From the NCBI GenBank assembly GCA_050749785.1, contig JBOGSA010000002.1:1-61560 (forward strand): a stretch of DNA of 61,560 nucleotides, read 5' to 3'. This stretch comes from JAGWGI01 sp050749785 (GTDB taxonomy: Archaea > Micrarchaeota > Micrarchaeia > Micrarchaeales > CABMGC01). Below the pieces are notes generated by a model. It was not told the DNA's origin and made no database searches. It worked only from the letters and a program-made list of their open reading frames with translations. Of the stretch, positions 23,864 to 32,041 are shown piece by piece. Position 1 is the stretch's first letter, and the number at the start of each line of letters is the position of its first letter. The translations under genes and the position numbers were made by a program.

Positions 23864-25248
23864 ACGATTCCCTTCTTGTACCTTGAATATTTGAGCAGCT
23901 CCGCTAAAGAGTTTGCGGCTGCTGCAGGTGAATCATAAACCGGAAGCCCTTCATTTTCCATGAGCGTCTTTCGCTCCTCTGTGTACTTTGATCCGGCACT
24001 TATCACAACCATCGGTATCTTCGAGTTCCTCTTGAACTCCGATAGTCTCATCGCAAGAATTTCATCCGCACCTGGAGTTTGGAAGAGCGCAATCACAACC
24101 AGCATGTCTATTCCAGCATCCTGCGCCAAAATAGAGAGAGCGGATTCGTATCTCTTTTCATCAGCGTCTCCAACTAAATCTAGCGGATTCCTGATGTTTA
24201 CTGTCATTGGCATCGCTTTCCTAAGTGCCTTCTGGGTTTTTGGCGACAGTTCTGCCATCTTCAAGCCTGCATTGTAAAGCGCATCTGTAGTCAAAACGCC
24301 GGTTCCACCCCCGTTGGTGACTATCATCACCTTGTCTCCACTTGGTTCTTTCTCGGTCGCAAATGCCTTACCAAAATAGAGAAGATCGTCTAGGTCTCTT
24401 GCGATTGAAAAACCACACTGCCTAAAGACCGCCTCATAAGCCTCATGGCTTCCAGCAAGCGATGCTGTATGCGAATGCGCTGCAGCTGCCCCCGCCTCAG
24501 TTATTCCACCCTTTATTATCACCACCGGTTTCTTTTTTGAGATCCTCTTACCAATCTCAAAGAATTCCTTTCCACGCTTTGCACCCTCCATGTAAATTAT
24601 TATCACTTTTGTCTCTTCATCCTCCATCAAATATTCTAGTATGTCTACCTCGTCAACGTGCGCCGCGTTGCCATAGGAGATGAACTTCGACAATCCAAAT
24701 CCCTCCTTAGCCATGAGATCTAGTACTGTGCTTCCAACAGCACCGCTCTGCGATACAAAACTCACTCCACCAATCTTTGGCTTGCTGAGCTTGAAAGCGG
24801 GGAGGAACATAGTGTCGATTCTTGATCTTGGATCAACCACCCCAAGGCAGTTTGGACCAAGTGTCGGCATATTGTATTTCTTTGCGATCGCAGTTACCTT
24901 TTCCTGAAGATCAACATTGCCGACCTCTGCAAAACCACCGCTAACAATAACTACTGTCCTTACCTTCGCCTTTCCACATTGTTCTAGCACCAACGGCACA
25001 ACAGGCGCAGGGACTGCGATAACCGCAAGGTCTATCGGCGCACCTATGTCGAGCACGCTCTTGTACGCCTTCATTCCCATTATTTTGTCGGCGTTCTTGT
25101 TTACCGGATAGAGCCTACCCTGATATCCCTCCTCTACGTAGTTGTTTAGTATTATGTGCCCCACCTTCGCCGGGTTTTCCGAAGCGCCAATTACCGCGAC
25201 GCTCTGCGGCTTGAGCATAGGTTTCAGATCCATCTTTTTTGATGCCAT
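23860..25248 (-). CDS. acdA: Acyl-CoA synthetase (ADP-forming), alpha subunit
   Basis: 462 residues from ATG 25248 (a GTG two codons earlier is possible). CoA-binding Rossmann domain at the N-terminus (PQSVAVIGASENPAKVGH), then ligase-CoA domains with SQSGAVG and the phosphohistidine loop AAAHSHTASLAGS near residue 255. The subunit turns acyl-CoA, ADP and phosphate into acid, CoA and ATP, a common archaeal route to substrate-level ATP. The beta subunit is a separate gene just upstream with 7 nt between; in many relatives they are fused. Confidence 0.94.
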   Translation of the reverse strand: MASKKMDLKPMLKPQSVAVIGASENPAKVGHIILNNYVEEGYQGRLYPVNKNADKIMGMKAYKSVLDIGAPIDLAVIAVPAPVVPLVLEQCGKAKVRTVVIVSGGFAEVGNVDLQEKVTAIAKKYNMPTLGPNCLGVVDPRSRIDTMFLPAFKLSKPKIGGVSFVSQSGAVGSTVLDLMAKEGFGLSKFISYGNAAHVDEVDILEYLMEDEETKVIIIYMEGAKRGKEFFEIGKRISKKKPVVIIKGGITEAGAAAAHSHTASLAGSHEAYEAVFRQCGFSIARDLDDLLYFGKAFATEKEPSGDKVMIVTNGGGTGVLTTDALYNAGLKMAELSPKTQKALRKAMPMTVNIRNPLDLVGDADEKRYESALSILAQDAGIDMLVVIALFQTPGADEILAMRLSEFKRNSKIPMVVISAGSKYTEERKTLMENEGLPVYDSPAAAANSLAELLKYSRYKKGIV

Positions 25249-25255
25249 TTTCACA

Positions 25256-25870
25256 CTATTTTAATATCCTTATGTCGACAACGTCATAGCCGTCCTCCCG
25301 TATTATCACTGGGTTCAAGTCAAGCTCTGACATCTTGTTCTCCACTAGCAGCTTTGATACTTTTAATAGCAGCTTCTCCAGATTCTTTTCGCCCTTCCCG
25401 CCGTAGGTTATAACATTCCTTGATTTGAGCTGCGCAATCATCTGCTTTGCGTCGAACAGATTTATCGGACAGACCCGAAGCGCAAAGTCCTTGAAGGTCT
25501 CAACGTATATTCCTCCGAGCCCAAGAAGTATCAGTTTGCCGAATTGTGCATCCTCTCTTCCCCCGACAATTATCTCTATTCCCTGCCCTGCCATCTTTTG
25601 AGCAATTATCTTGTAAGGCGAAAATTTCTTCGCCTTGGCGCTGAGTTGATTGAAAGCATCTTGTATCTCCTCTTTTCCCGACAGATCCAGCCTTATTAGA
25701 CCTGCCTTAGACTTGTGCAGCGCCTTGTCTGATATTGCCTTCAGAGCTATTTTCTTTCCTTTTGAGAATAAGACTGCTGCATTTGCATCCTTCACATACC
25801 TGCTCTCCACGCTTTTTATCCCGTAGGTGCCGATAAGCTTTGCAGCCGCATTATACTCCATCAATTCCAT
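25256..25870 (-). CDS. acdB: Acyl-CoA synthetase (ADP-forming), beta subunit
   Basis: 204 residues of ATP-grasp type. The KAISDKALHKSKAG motif (about 43-56), the GGREDAQFGKLILLGLGGIYVE region split over about 104-124, and the closing ELDLNPVII (about 183-191) match the beta subunit that transfers the phosphoryl group to ADP. It precedes acdA in one transcript. Length is slightly short for the family (about 220-235) because the N-terminus starts close to the grasp fold. Confidence 0.92.
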   Translation of the reverse strand: MELMEYNAAAKLIGTYGIKSVESRYVKDANAAVLFSKGKKIALKAISDKALHKSKAGLIRLDLSGKEEIQDAFNQLSAKAKKFSPYKIIAQKMAGQGIEIIVGGREDAQFGKLILLGLGGIYVETFKDFALRVCPINLFDAKQMIAQLKSRNVITYGGKGEKNLEKLLLKVSKLLVENKMSELDLNPVIIREDGYDVVDIRILK

Positions 25871-25877
25871 GCGATCA

Positions 25878-26537
25878 TCAGAAATAATTCCCGATGTAGT
25901 GAAGGTAATATACTGCTACCACAATTACGATTACTATTACAACTCCGAATATCATTCCTCTTCTGCTTTTCGGCACTCTCACTTCCTGCTGAACCTGAGT
26001 CTGATTTGCATTAGGCTGCAATATCTTGTCTAGTTGTATTCCTTGCTTTGGCTGCGCGACGTTCTGCACGCTTGCCGGCATTATGTTCTTTATCTTGAGA
26101 AAGCCTCCCTCAGTTAGAAGCAGGTCAACGTTTCCGTTTTTCAACTCGTATATCAGGTAATTTTGTTTGTAGAGCTTGTAGAGCCTGAAAGCAAGGTCCT
26201 TGCTTCTTATGTTAAGCGAGTTCCCCAATTCGAAAGGCAGCCTCTTGCCGCCAGACATCTGTTGGAGTATCGTCGAGTCAAGGGTATCGAAAGGCTCCGT
26301 GCTCTTCGCATCGGCCTCAGCCAAGATCGCCTTGCCCTGCTGGGATATCAAGATCCCGTTCGGCCCGGGATAATCGTTTGTGAATTCAATCAGCCCTTTC
26401 TGCTTGAGCGTGCCCGCTATTGTCGAGGCATCAAAGAAGCTGGTATTTATCAAACCACCAAACTTTTCCATCACTGTATCAGGGCCTATCCTCATGAGGC
26501 AGGCTACATCCAAGAAATTTATATCTTCTACAACCAT
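25878..26537 (-). CDS. Tail-anchored protein with winged-helix-like repeats
   Basis: 219 residues. Two helical segments with the feel of winged helices (about 5-70 and 85-140), a Gln/Pro-rich linker (about 155-185), a basic patch SRRG and a single C-terminal transmembrane helix (about 192-212). The body would therefore face the cytosol with the tail in the membrane. I do not recognise a family. It lies 7 nt upstream of acdB and may be co-transcribed with the acyl-CoA synthetase. Confidence 0.7.
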   Translation of the reverse strand: MVVEDINFLDVACLMRIGPDTVMEKFGGLINTSFFDASTIAGTLKQKGLIEFTNDYPGPNGILISQQGKAILAEADAKSTEPFDTLDSTILQQMSGGKRLPFELGNSLNIRSKDLAFRLYKLYKQNYLIYELKNGNVDLLLTEGGFLKIKNIMPASVQNVAQPKQGIQLDKILQPNANQTQVQQEVRVPKSRRGMIFGVVIVIVIVVAVYYLHYIGNYF

Positions 26538-26619
26538 TCAAACATCCAAGGCAAGAGCTAAAGATATTGACAAGTAAATACTTAAAAGGATTATTTCTTT
26601 TTTGAAACGATGTGAGTGA

Positions 26620-27873
26620 CTGGAAATACAATTTTTGGGCGGCGCAGGCGAGGTAGGGAGGTCTGCGTTCCTCTTGAAGGACGAGAAGAACATACTTCTC
26701 GATTACGGGGTCAAGAACGGCACCCCGAGGTTAGAATATCCGCTGATTCCGGGTAAGGTTGATGCAGTCGTGGTGAGTCATGCGCATTTTGACCATACGG
26801 GAGCCCTACCGATTCTCTACGAGCAGAATTTTCCTGTCGCATTCGGCACAAGGCCTACCATGGAGATGAGCGAGCTTTTGCTCGAGGACTCCTTAGGCAT
26901 AAGCAAGAAGCAGAACATCCCACCAAAGTACTCCAGGCAGCAGATGCGCAACTATCTCAAGAAGTACATGTCTTATAATTACCATTCGGAGATAGATTTC
27001 GCCGAATACACAATGACCTTATCTGATGCAGGTCACATAAGCGGGAGCGCAGTGACGCTGATTGAGAAGAACCACAGCGACAAACGATTTGTATACACCG
27101 GTGATTTCAAGATAGACCCGCAGATACTCCAGGGAAGCGCAGAGATAGTCAAGAGCGACATACTGATGATAGAATCAACATATGCTACAAGAAGCCATCC
27201 GGACAGGGCAAAGCTCATAAAGGATTTTGTCGAGGATGTGAAGACCACCCTTGACAATGGAGGAACAGCGCTGGTCCCCTGCTTTGCTGTCGGCAGGGCC
27301 CAGGAGATAATCGCGATAATGTATCAGCACGGGCTCATCGACAAGACATACATGGACGGCATGGCAAAGAAGGCGACGGAGATAGTAATGAGATACCCCG
27401 AATTCACAAAGAACCAGGCGCTTCTTATGAGCGCGATGAAGAACGTGAATTGGATAGGCGAGCACTACGAGCGTGACATAGCTCTTGAGAGCCCATCTGT
27501 GATAGTTACAACCGCAGGCATGCTCAACGGAGGGCCTGTGCTTCACTACATAACAAGGCTGAATCGGCAATCAAAGATCCTCCTCACGGGCTATCAGGTG
27601 GAGGGGACCAACGGCAGACTTTTGCTAGACAAAAAGCCGCTGGAAATCGACGAGCGCACATTCAAGATAGACACACCAGCTGCATACTATGACTTCTCGG
27701 CACATGCAAGCAAGGAGGACATATACAAGTATGTCAGGGAGAGCGATCCAGAGCAGGTGATATGCGTGCACGGCGACAAGCAGAACACCGAAGACCTCGC
27801 AGAGAATCTGCGCATGGAGGGATTCGACGCATACGCACCCAAGCAGGGCGACAAATTAAAGTTCGATTTCTAA
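26620..27873 (+). CDS. Beta-CASP metallo-beta-lactamase ribonuclease
   Basis: About 417 residues. Metallo-beta-lactamase motifs SHAHFDHTG, DAGHISGSA and TGDF are followed by the beta-CASP domain (ESTYATRSH; VPCFAVGRAQE; TTAGMLNGGP) and a final FSAHAS. It belongs to the archaeal CPSF2/RNase J class that processes or degrades RNA. The start is odd: homologues begin about five residues before the GGAGEVGRS block, and the only codon at that place is CTG at 26620, directly after an in-frame TGA. A TTG at 26635 would cut into the first beta strand. A TATA-like ACTTAAAAGG lies at 26579-26588, and GTGAGTGA just before the CTG can serve as ribosome-binding site. Confidence 0.85.
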   Translation: MEIQFLGGAGEVGRSAFLLKDEKNILLDYGVKNGTPRLEYPLIPGKVDAVVVSHAHFDHTGALPILYEQNFPVAFGTRPTMEMSELLLEDSLGISKKQNIPPKYSRQQMRNYLKKYMSYNYHSEIDFAEYTMTLSDAGHISGSAVTLIEKNHSDKRFVYTGDFKIDPQILQGSAEIVKSDILMIESTYATRSHPDRAKLIKDFVEDVKTTLDNGGTALVPCFAVGRAQEIIAIMYQHGLIDKTYMDGMAKKATEIVMRYPEFTKNQALLMSAMKNVNWIGEHYERDIALESPSVIVTTAGMLNGGPVLHYITRLNRQSKILLTGYQVEGTNGRLLLDKKPLEIDERTFKIDTPAAYYDFSAHASKEDIYKYVRESDPEQVICVHGDKQNTEDLAENLRMEGFDAYAPKQGDKLKFDF

Positions 27874-27933
27874 AGAAACAAAACCCTGCGCAAAGGCTAA
27901 GTATGGGCTAAGCAAATTAGTTTTGGTGAGCAA

Positions 27934-28809
27934 ATGCCTAGGCTTAAACCCCTTGAGTATTCACAGGACAGATTCAAACGCTTTGCATTTTATCAGAATG
28001 TGGTAAGGGTTCTTGACGCCTCAAAAGAGCTCAGGGAAGGACGAACTTCTCACCTATATTTTGATTGGCGCGAGACGATACTGCGCTATAGCTCAAGGGT
28101 TATCACAGCAAAATTCGTGGCAAGCTTCATAAAAAAAGAAGGGATCGAACCGACTTCCGTAGTCGGAGTCCCAAACGGATCCAAAATGCTTGGAATCGAA
28201 GTACAAAGTGAACTCACGGAATTATACCCACACATGGTGAGCAGCGATTTTCCCTTTGTCATAGCCCAAAAGCCGGATATGACAATCAAATTTTCCCTCT
28301 CAAACAAGCTGCCAAAGAAAATGATAATCCAAGAAGACACAACAAAATACGGTCTCTCTTCCATGAAGTTGGCACTCAGGCTAACCGAACTCGGCGTCGA
28401 AGAAATCGATGTGGTCTCGCTCACCGAGAGGAACCAGTCCACTCCCATACCTGGACTTGATTCTGAAGACGCTGTGCAGCGATTCAAGCAGATATTCAAG
28501 GAACATTCAAAACCGCAGATAGGGTACTCGAAAGGCATGAGTGTAAGGGAAGCGTTCCAGAGCCTTGGGATCAAGTTCCACAGCATGTCTAGCGGAATAG
28601 ATCTCTATAATGAGTATCTTGCAAGAAACAAGGGCAAAGTAGGTTTTGAAATTCAGAAATTGATAGAAAAAGAGTATGAGGTTTTCGGCACCAAGCTCCT
28701 CTTCAAAGAGCAAATGAGAGATAGAATAAAAGAATCAGAATTAGACTTTGGATTGAGTTCGCTTTTAGGAGAGCGCGATCAAACAAACGCAAAGGTTCTC
28801 CCATTCTAG
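27934..28809 (+). CDS. Phosphoribosyltransferase-like protein (OPRT-related)
   Basis: 291 residues. The middle reads as a type I PRTase: VVGVPNGSKMLGIE (about 77-90) fits the pyrophosphate loop strand, and MIIQEDTTKYGLSS (about 129-142) fits the PRPP loop, although the acidic pair is followed by TTKYG instead of the usual TTGGS. A helical C-terminal extension of about 100 residues is not typical. It may be a diverged orotate phosphoribosyltransferase; CTP synthase lies 1.2 kb away. A GGTGAGC ribosome-binding site precedes the ATG. Substrate uncertain. Confidence 0.6.
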   Translation: MPRLKPLEYSQDRFKRFAFYQNVVRVLDASKELREGRTSHLYFDWRETILRYSSRVITAKFVASFIKKEGIEPTSVVGVPNGSKMLGIEVQSELTELYPHMVSSDFPFVIAQKPDMTIKFSLSNKLPKKMIIQEDTTKYGLSSMKLALRLTELGVEEIDVVSLTERNQSTPIPGLDSEDAVQRFKQIFKEHSKPQIGYSKGMSVREAFQSLGIKFHSMSSGIDLYNEYLARNKGKVGFEIQKLIEKEYEVFGTKLLFKEQMRDRIKESELDFGLSSLLGERDQTNAKVLPF

Positions 28810-28822
28810 CTTACTTCTATGT

Positions 28823-29080
28823 CTAGCAGTTGCATTCGCCTTCGCAGCAACAACCGCAGCCGCATCCATAACCCCACATTCCCCATCTAAGTCCTTTTGA
28901 GAGAAGGTAGAGTGCTACTATCACAAGTATAAGGCTGCCCACAATCTGCTGGTTCTGAAGGTAGGCGAATATCAATATTATGGCGCCGACTATTAGATAG
29001 ATAATCTTCATTCCTTTGTGCATGTGCATATGATTGTGCATCATCTCTTCTTGTTTTGCTTTCTTATTTTTAGTTGCCAT
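28823..29080 (-). CDS. Small membrane protein with His/Met-rich head and Cys-rich tail
   Basis: 85 residues. The N-terminal 23 residues hold HNHMHMHKGM, then two transmembrane segments (about 25-42 and 46-62), then a Gly-Cys tail with seven Cys in CGCGCCCEGECNC. Both ends fall on the same side of the membrane, probably the cytosol. The His/Met and Cys clusters are classic soft-metal ligands, so copper or zinc binding is the natural guess. It is 11 nt downstream of a peroxiredoxin and the SSB gene on the same strand. No family recognised. Confidence 0.7.
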   Translation of the reverse strand: MATKNKKAKQEEMMHNHMHMHKGMKIIYLIVGAIILIFAYLQNQQIVGSLILVIVALYLLSKGLRWGMWGYGCGCGCCCEGECNC

Positions 29081-29091
29081 AATATCCTAGC

Positions 29092-29559
29092 TCATTGAAC
29101 ATTCTTAAGTGCTTGCACTATCTCATCTTTGTGCCCGTCTACCTTCACCGGCGAGAAAACCTTCACTATCTTTCCCTCTCTGTTTATTATGAATGTGGAC
29201 CTGACTGTTCCCATGAAGAATTTGCCCCACATGCTTTTCTTGCCAACCACTCCATACTCCTCATGTACCTTGCCCGTCATGTCTGCAAGCAGCATGAAAT
29301 TGAGATTGTACTTGTTGGTGAACTTCACATGCGACATTACATTGTCCTTGCTTACTCCCACAACTTCAGTGTCCGTCTCCTTGATCTCGCTCATCGCATC
29401 TCTGAAGGCGCATGCCTCCTTGGTGCAGCCTGGCGTGTCATCCTTCGGATAAAAATAAAGCACGACTTTCTTTCCCCTAAACTCGCCAAGCGAATGGGCC
29501 TTGTTGTCGGTTCCCATTAGCTTGAAATCCGGAGCTGCGGTTCCTTCCGCAAGCACCAT
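29092..29559 (-). CDS. bcp: Peroxiredoxin, Bcp/PrxQ type
   Basis: 155 residues. The motif PKDDTPGCTKEAC carries the peroxidatic Cys and, five residues on, the resolving Cys of the atypical 2-Cys PrxQ group. Thioredoxin-fold strands and the closing STFIINREGKIV are intact. It reduces peroxides using thioredoxin, of which one gene lies at 43838-44158. The start shares one base with the SSB stop, so they are coupled. Confidence 0.95.
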   Translation of the reverse strand: MVLAEGTAAPDFKLMGTDNKAHSLGEFRGKKVVLYFYPKDDTPGCTKEACAFRDAMSEIKETDTEVVGVSKDNVMSHVKFTNKYNLNFMLLADMTGKVHEEYGVVGKKSMWGKFFMGTVRSTFIINREGKIVKVFSPVKVDGHKDEIVQALKNVQ

Positions 29560-29921
29560 TACATCTCCCCTTCTTCCATGTCGTCAAAATTAGAATCGTC
29601 TTCCTCCTTCTTTGCAGCTTTGCCCGAGCCCTTTGAGACCACTTCGATCTTGCCGAACTTTCCTGCTGAGAGCTGAGGTGCGCCCCTGAATTCGCTTACA
29701 TATCCATTTGTTACTTTGATAACATCCCCTTCTCCGATGTTCTCTGCGTCGTTTCCCCATAGTGACATGGCGATGCTTCCTGAATCATCCTTCAAAGTAA
29801 TGTTTGCAACATTAAGCCTCTTTCCGTACTTTGTTACAACCTCTCGAGGTTCTTGCTTTGCAGCTACTGTCGCTTCTATTGTGACGTTAGTTGCTCCTGC
29901 TTTCAATTCACTTATATTCAT
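29559..29921 (-). CDS. ssb: Single-OB-fold ssDNA-binding protein (SSB/RPA-like)
   Basis: 120 residues. One OB fold (about 1-90) with ANITLKDDSGSIAMSLWG, the central signature of archaeal SSB/RPA OB domains. A Lys-rich linker leads to an acidic tail (EEDDSNFDDMEEGEM), as in crenarchaeal SSB and bacterial SSB, where the tail binds partners. It is the first gene of a run with peroxiredoxin and the Cys-rich membrane protein. Confidence 0.88.
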   Translation of the reverse strand: MNISELKAGATNVTIEATVAAKQEPREVVTKYGKRLNVANITLKDDSGSIAMSLWGNDAENIGEGDVIKVTNGYVSEFRGAPQLSAGKFGKIEVVSKGSGKAAKKEEDDSNFDDMEEGEM

Positions 29922-30049
29922 TAATTCACCTAAGAATAGTAAATTAGAATATAATTCAATAATTATAATAATGTATGTATTATTTTAGCAAAATTCCCCT
30001 CCTCACCCTCGAATGTAAGGAATAAAAGCTAAACGAGCCGATTATACCC

Positions 30050-31654
30050 ATGCAGGGGAGGCGCGCAAAATATCTGTTTGTAACTGGAGGCGTGATGTCG
30101 GGCCTTGGCAAGGGGGTGGTATCTTCTTCCATAGCAAAACTCCTGCAACTAGCTGGCAAAAAGGTGTCATGCGTAAAGATAGACCCCTACCTTAACTTTG
30201 ATGCAGGCACAATGAACCCAATAGCCCACGGAGAGGTGTTTGTCACAGAAGATGGCGGAGAATGCGACATGGATATAGGCAACTACGAACGTTTCCTAAA
30301 CCAAAATATTCCAAAATCCCACAACATAACCACAGGACAGGTATATGCGAGCGTAATAGAGGCTGAGAGGAAAGGCGAATACCTAGGCGCATGCGTGCAG
30401 ATAATCCCGCATGTGACCGATGTGATAAAGGCAAAGATAAGAAAGGTAGCAGCAGATGAAAATACAGATGTTTTGGTGGTGGAATGCGGCGGCACAGTAG
30501 GCGACATGGAGAGCCTGCCATTCTTAGAGGCAATAAGGCAGATTGCAATTGAGGAGGAAGAGCAAAATACACTATTCGTCCACGTGACCTTGGCCCCATC
30601 GCTTGATGTTGTAGGAGAGCAGAAGACAAAGCCAACCCAACACAGCGTACAAGAGCTCCGAAGGATAGGAATTCAGCCCGGCATGCTCGCCGTGAGGTCA
30701 AAGACTCCTCTAGAGCCATCGACCAAGAGCAAGATATCGCTCTTCTCGAATGTGCAGTTGAATAACGTCTTCTCTTGCCATGACGCAGATTCGGTGCTTA
30801 AGGTTCCACAGATGCTCTACGCTCAGCACATATTGGATGCGATATTCAAAAAGTTCCAAGAAGAAGCCCCCAACATTAAACCCGGACTAGAGGAGTGGAA
30901 TTCGATAGCAAGCTCCTTTGAAGGCGCAAAGAGCGAAGTAAAGATAGCGATGGTGGGCAAGTATGTCAAGCTTGCAGACAGCTATGTGAGTGTCAATGAG
31001 GCGCTAAAGCATGCAGGAGCAAAACTCGGCAAAAGCGTAAAGATCGAATGGATTGATTCTGAGGAACTCGGATCAAACATCGAGCGCCTCTCCGCATACA
31101 ACGGGATAATTGTCCCGGGAGGATTTGGAACCCGTGGAGCAGAGGGAATAATAAGAACAGCAAACTATGCCCGCGAAAAAGACATACCATATCTTGGAAT
31201 ATGCTTCGGATTCCAGCTTGCTGCCGTGGCTTTCGCAAGGAATGTTTGCAATCTCGAGGATGCAAACACAACTGAGATTGCGCCAAACACAAAGAATCCC
31301 ATAATCGACATCCTGCCCGAGCAGAAAGCTGTGGAAAACAAGGGCGGATCACTTAGGCTTGGAGCCCACGAAATAAAGGTGGAGCCACAAACAATGGCGC
31401 AGAGAATCTACGCAGCTGCGCAGATAAAAAGAAGGCATAGGCACAGGTACGAGTTCAACAAAAGCTATCAAAACATGTTTTCGGAGAAGGGGATGGTGTT
31501 CTCTGGTTCAAGCGACAGTGGAAACAGGCAGGAGATACTAGAGATAGCATCGCATAAGTTCTACTTTGCAATACAGTACCACCCCGAATTCAGCAGCAGG
31601 CCAGGATTTCCTGAGGAAGCGTTTGTCGCTTTCATAAGCGCAGCTGCAAAATAA
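30050..31654 (+). CDS. pyrG: CTP synthase
   Basis: 534 residues. Synthetase domain: FVTGGVMSGLGKGV P-loop, KIDPYLNFDAGTM, GGTVGDMES. Glutamine amidotransferase domain (about 290-534): oxyanion loop PGGFGTRG, catalytic Cys in LGICFGFQ, and His-Glu in YHPEFSSRPG. The enzyme makes CTP from UTP, ATP and glutamine. Length is normal (530-545). Monocistronic by spacing. Confidence 0.98.
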   Translation: MQGRRAKYLFVTGGVMSGLGKGVVSSSIAKLLQLAGKKVSCVKIDPYLNFDAGTMNPIAHGEVFVTEDGGECDMDIGNYERFLNQNIPKSHNITTGQVYASVIEAERKGEYLGACVQIIPHVTDVIKAKIRKVAADENTDVLVVECGGTVGDMESLPFLEAIRQIAIEEEEQNTLFVHVTLAPSLDVVGEQKTKPTQHSVQELRRIGIQPGMLAVRSKTPLEPSTKSKISLFSNVQLNNVFSCHDADSVLKVPQMLYAQHILDAIFKKFQEEAPNIKPGLEEWNSIASSFEGAKSEVKIAMVGKYVKLADSYVSVNEALKHAGAKLGKSVKIEWIDSEELGSNIERLSAYNGIIVPGGFGTRGAEGIIRTANYAREKDIPYLGICFGFQLAAVAFARNVCNLEDANTTEIAPNTKNPIIDILPEQKAVENKGGSLRLGAHEIKVEPQTMAQRIYAAAQIKRRHRHRYEFNKSYQNMFSEKGMVFSGSSDSGNRQEILEIASHKFYFAIQYHPEFSSRPGFPEEAFVAFISAAAK

Positions 31655-31710
31655 ACTTGGCAAACAAAAACTGAGTCACCCTTATAAACCACCCAGCAAT
31701 AGACTCTGTT

Positions 31711-31989
31711 ATGCCAGCAACTTCGAAAGCAAGGACCCCGCCATATTCCGTACCACCTTCTGAAATAAAGGAGATGACCACGGAGCAAATTTTAGGACTC
31801 ACCGTGGAGGAAGGAAAGAAAATGCAATCAGATGACTATGTTACGACCTGGCTTTACATGGCAGGAGTAGGAGACGAGATGAAGAAAACTCCAGAGAACA
31901 AGGAATTTCTCTCAAAATTAAAGCGTTTCGGCTCAGGAATAAAATACGAGTTCGAAAAACGATTCCCACTACCTAGAGTCAGACGTTAG
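31711..31989 (+). CDS. Small unknown protein
   Basis: 92 residues; a proline-rich start, then helical and basic, ending PRVRR. A TATA box CTTATAAA at about 31680-31687 sits about 25-30 nt before the ATG, which supports expression. No motif recognised. It lies between pyrG and the Mrp gene. Confidence 0.6.
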   Translation: MPATSKARTPPYSVPPSEIKEMTTEQILGLTVEEGKKMQSDDYVTTWLYMAGVGDEMKKTPENKEFLSKLKRFGSGIKYEFEKRFPLPRVRR

Positions 31990-32017
31990 GCTCTCCACAC
32001 CTGCATAGCTTAATTGC

Positions 32018-32040
32018 CTATTTGTTCTAAATACAAATAG
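32018..32040. promoter_or_regulatory. Inverted repeat before the Mrp gene, possible operator
   Basis: CTATTTGT at 32018-32025 and ACAAATAG at 32033-32040 are perfect inverted repeats of 8 bp with a 7-bp spacer. The right arm ends one base before the GTG start at 32042. A dimeric repressor could bind here, or the mRNA could form a hairpin over the start. No stronger promoter is visible for the Mrp-orc1-rnp run. Confidence 0.4.
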
Positions 32041-32041
32041 G

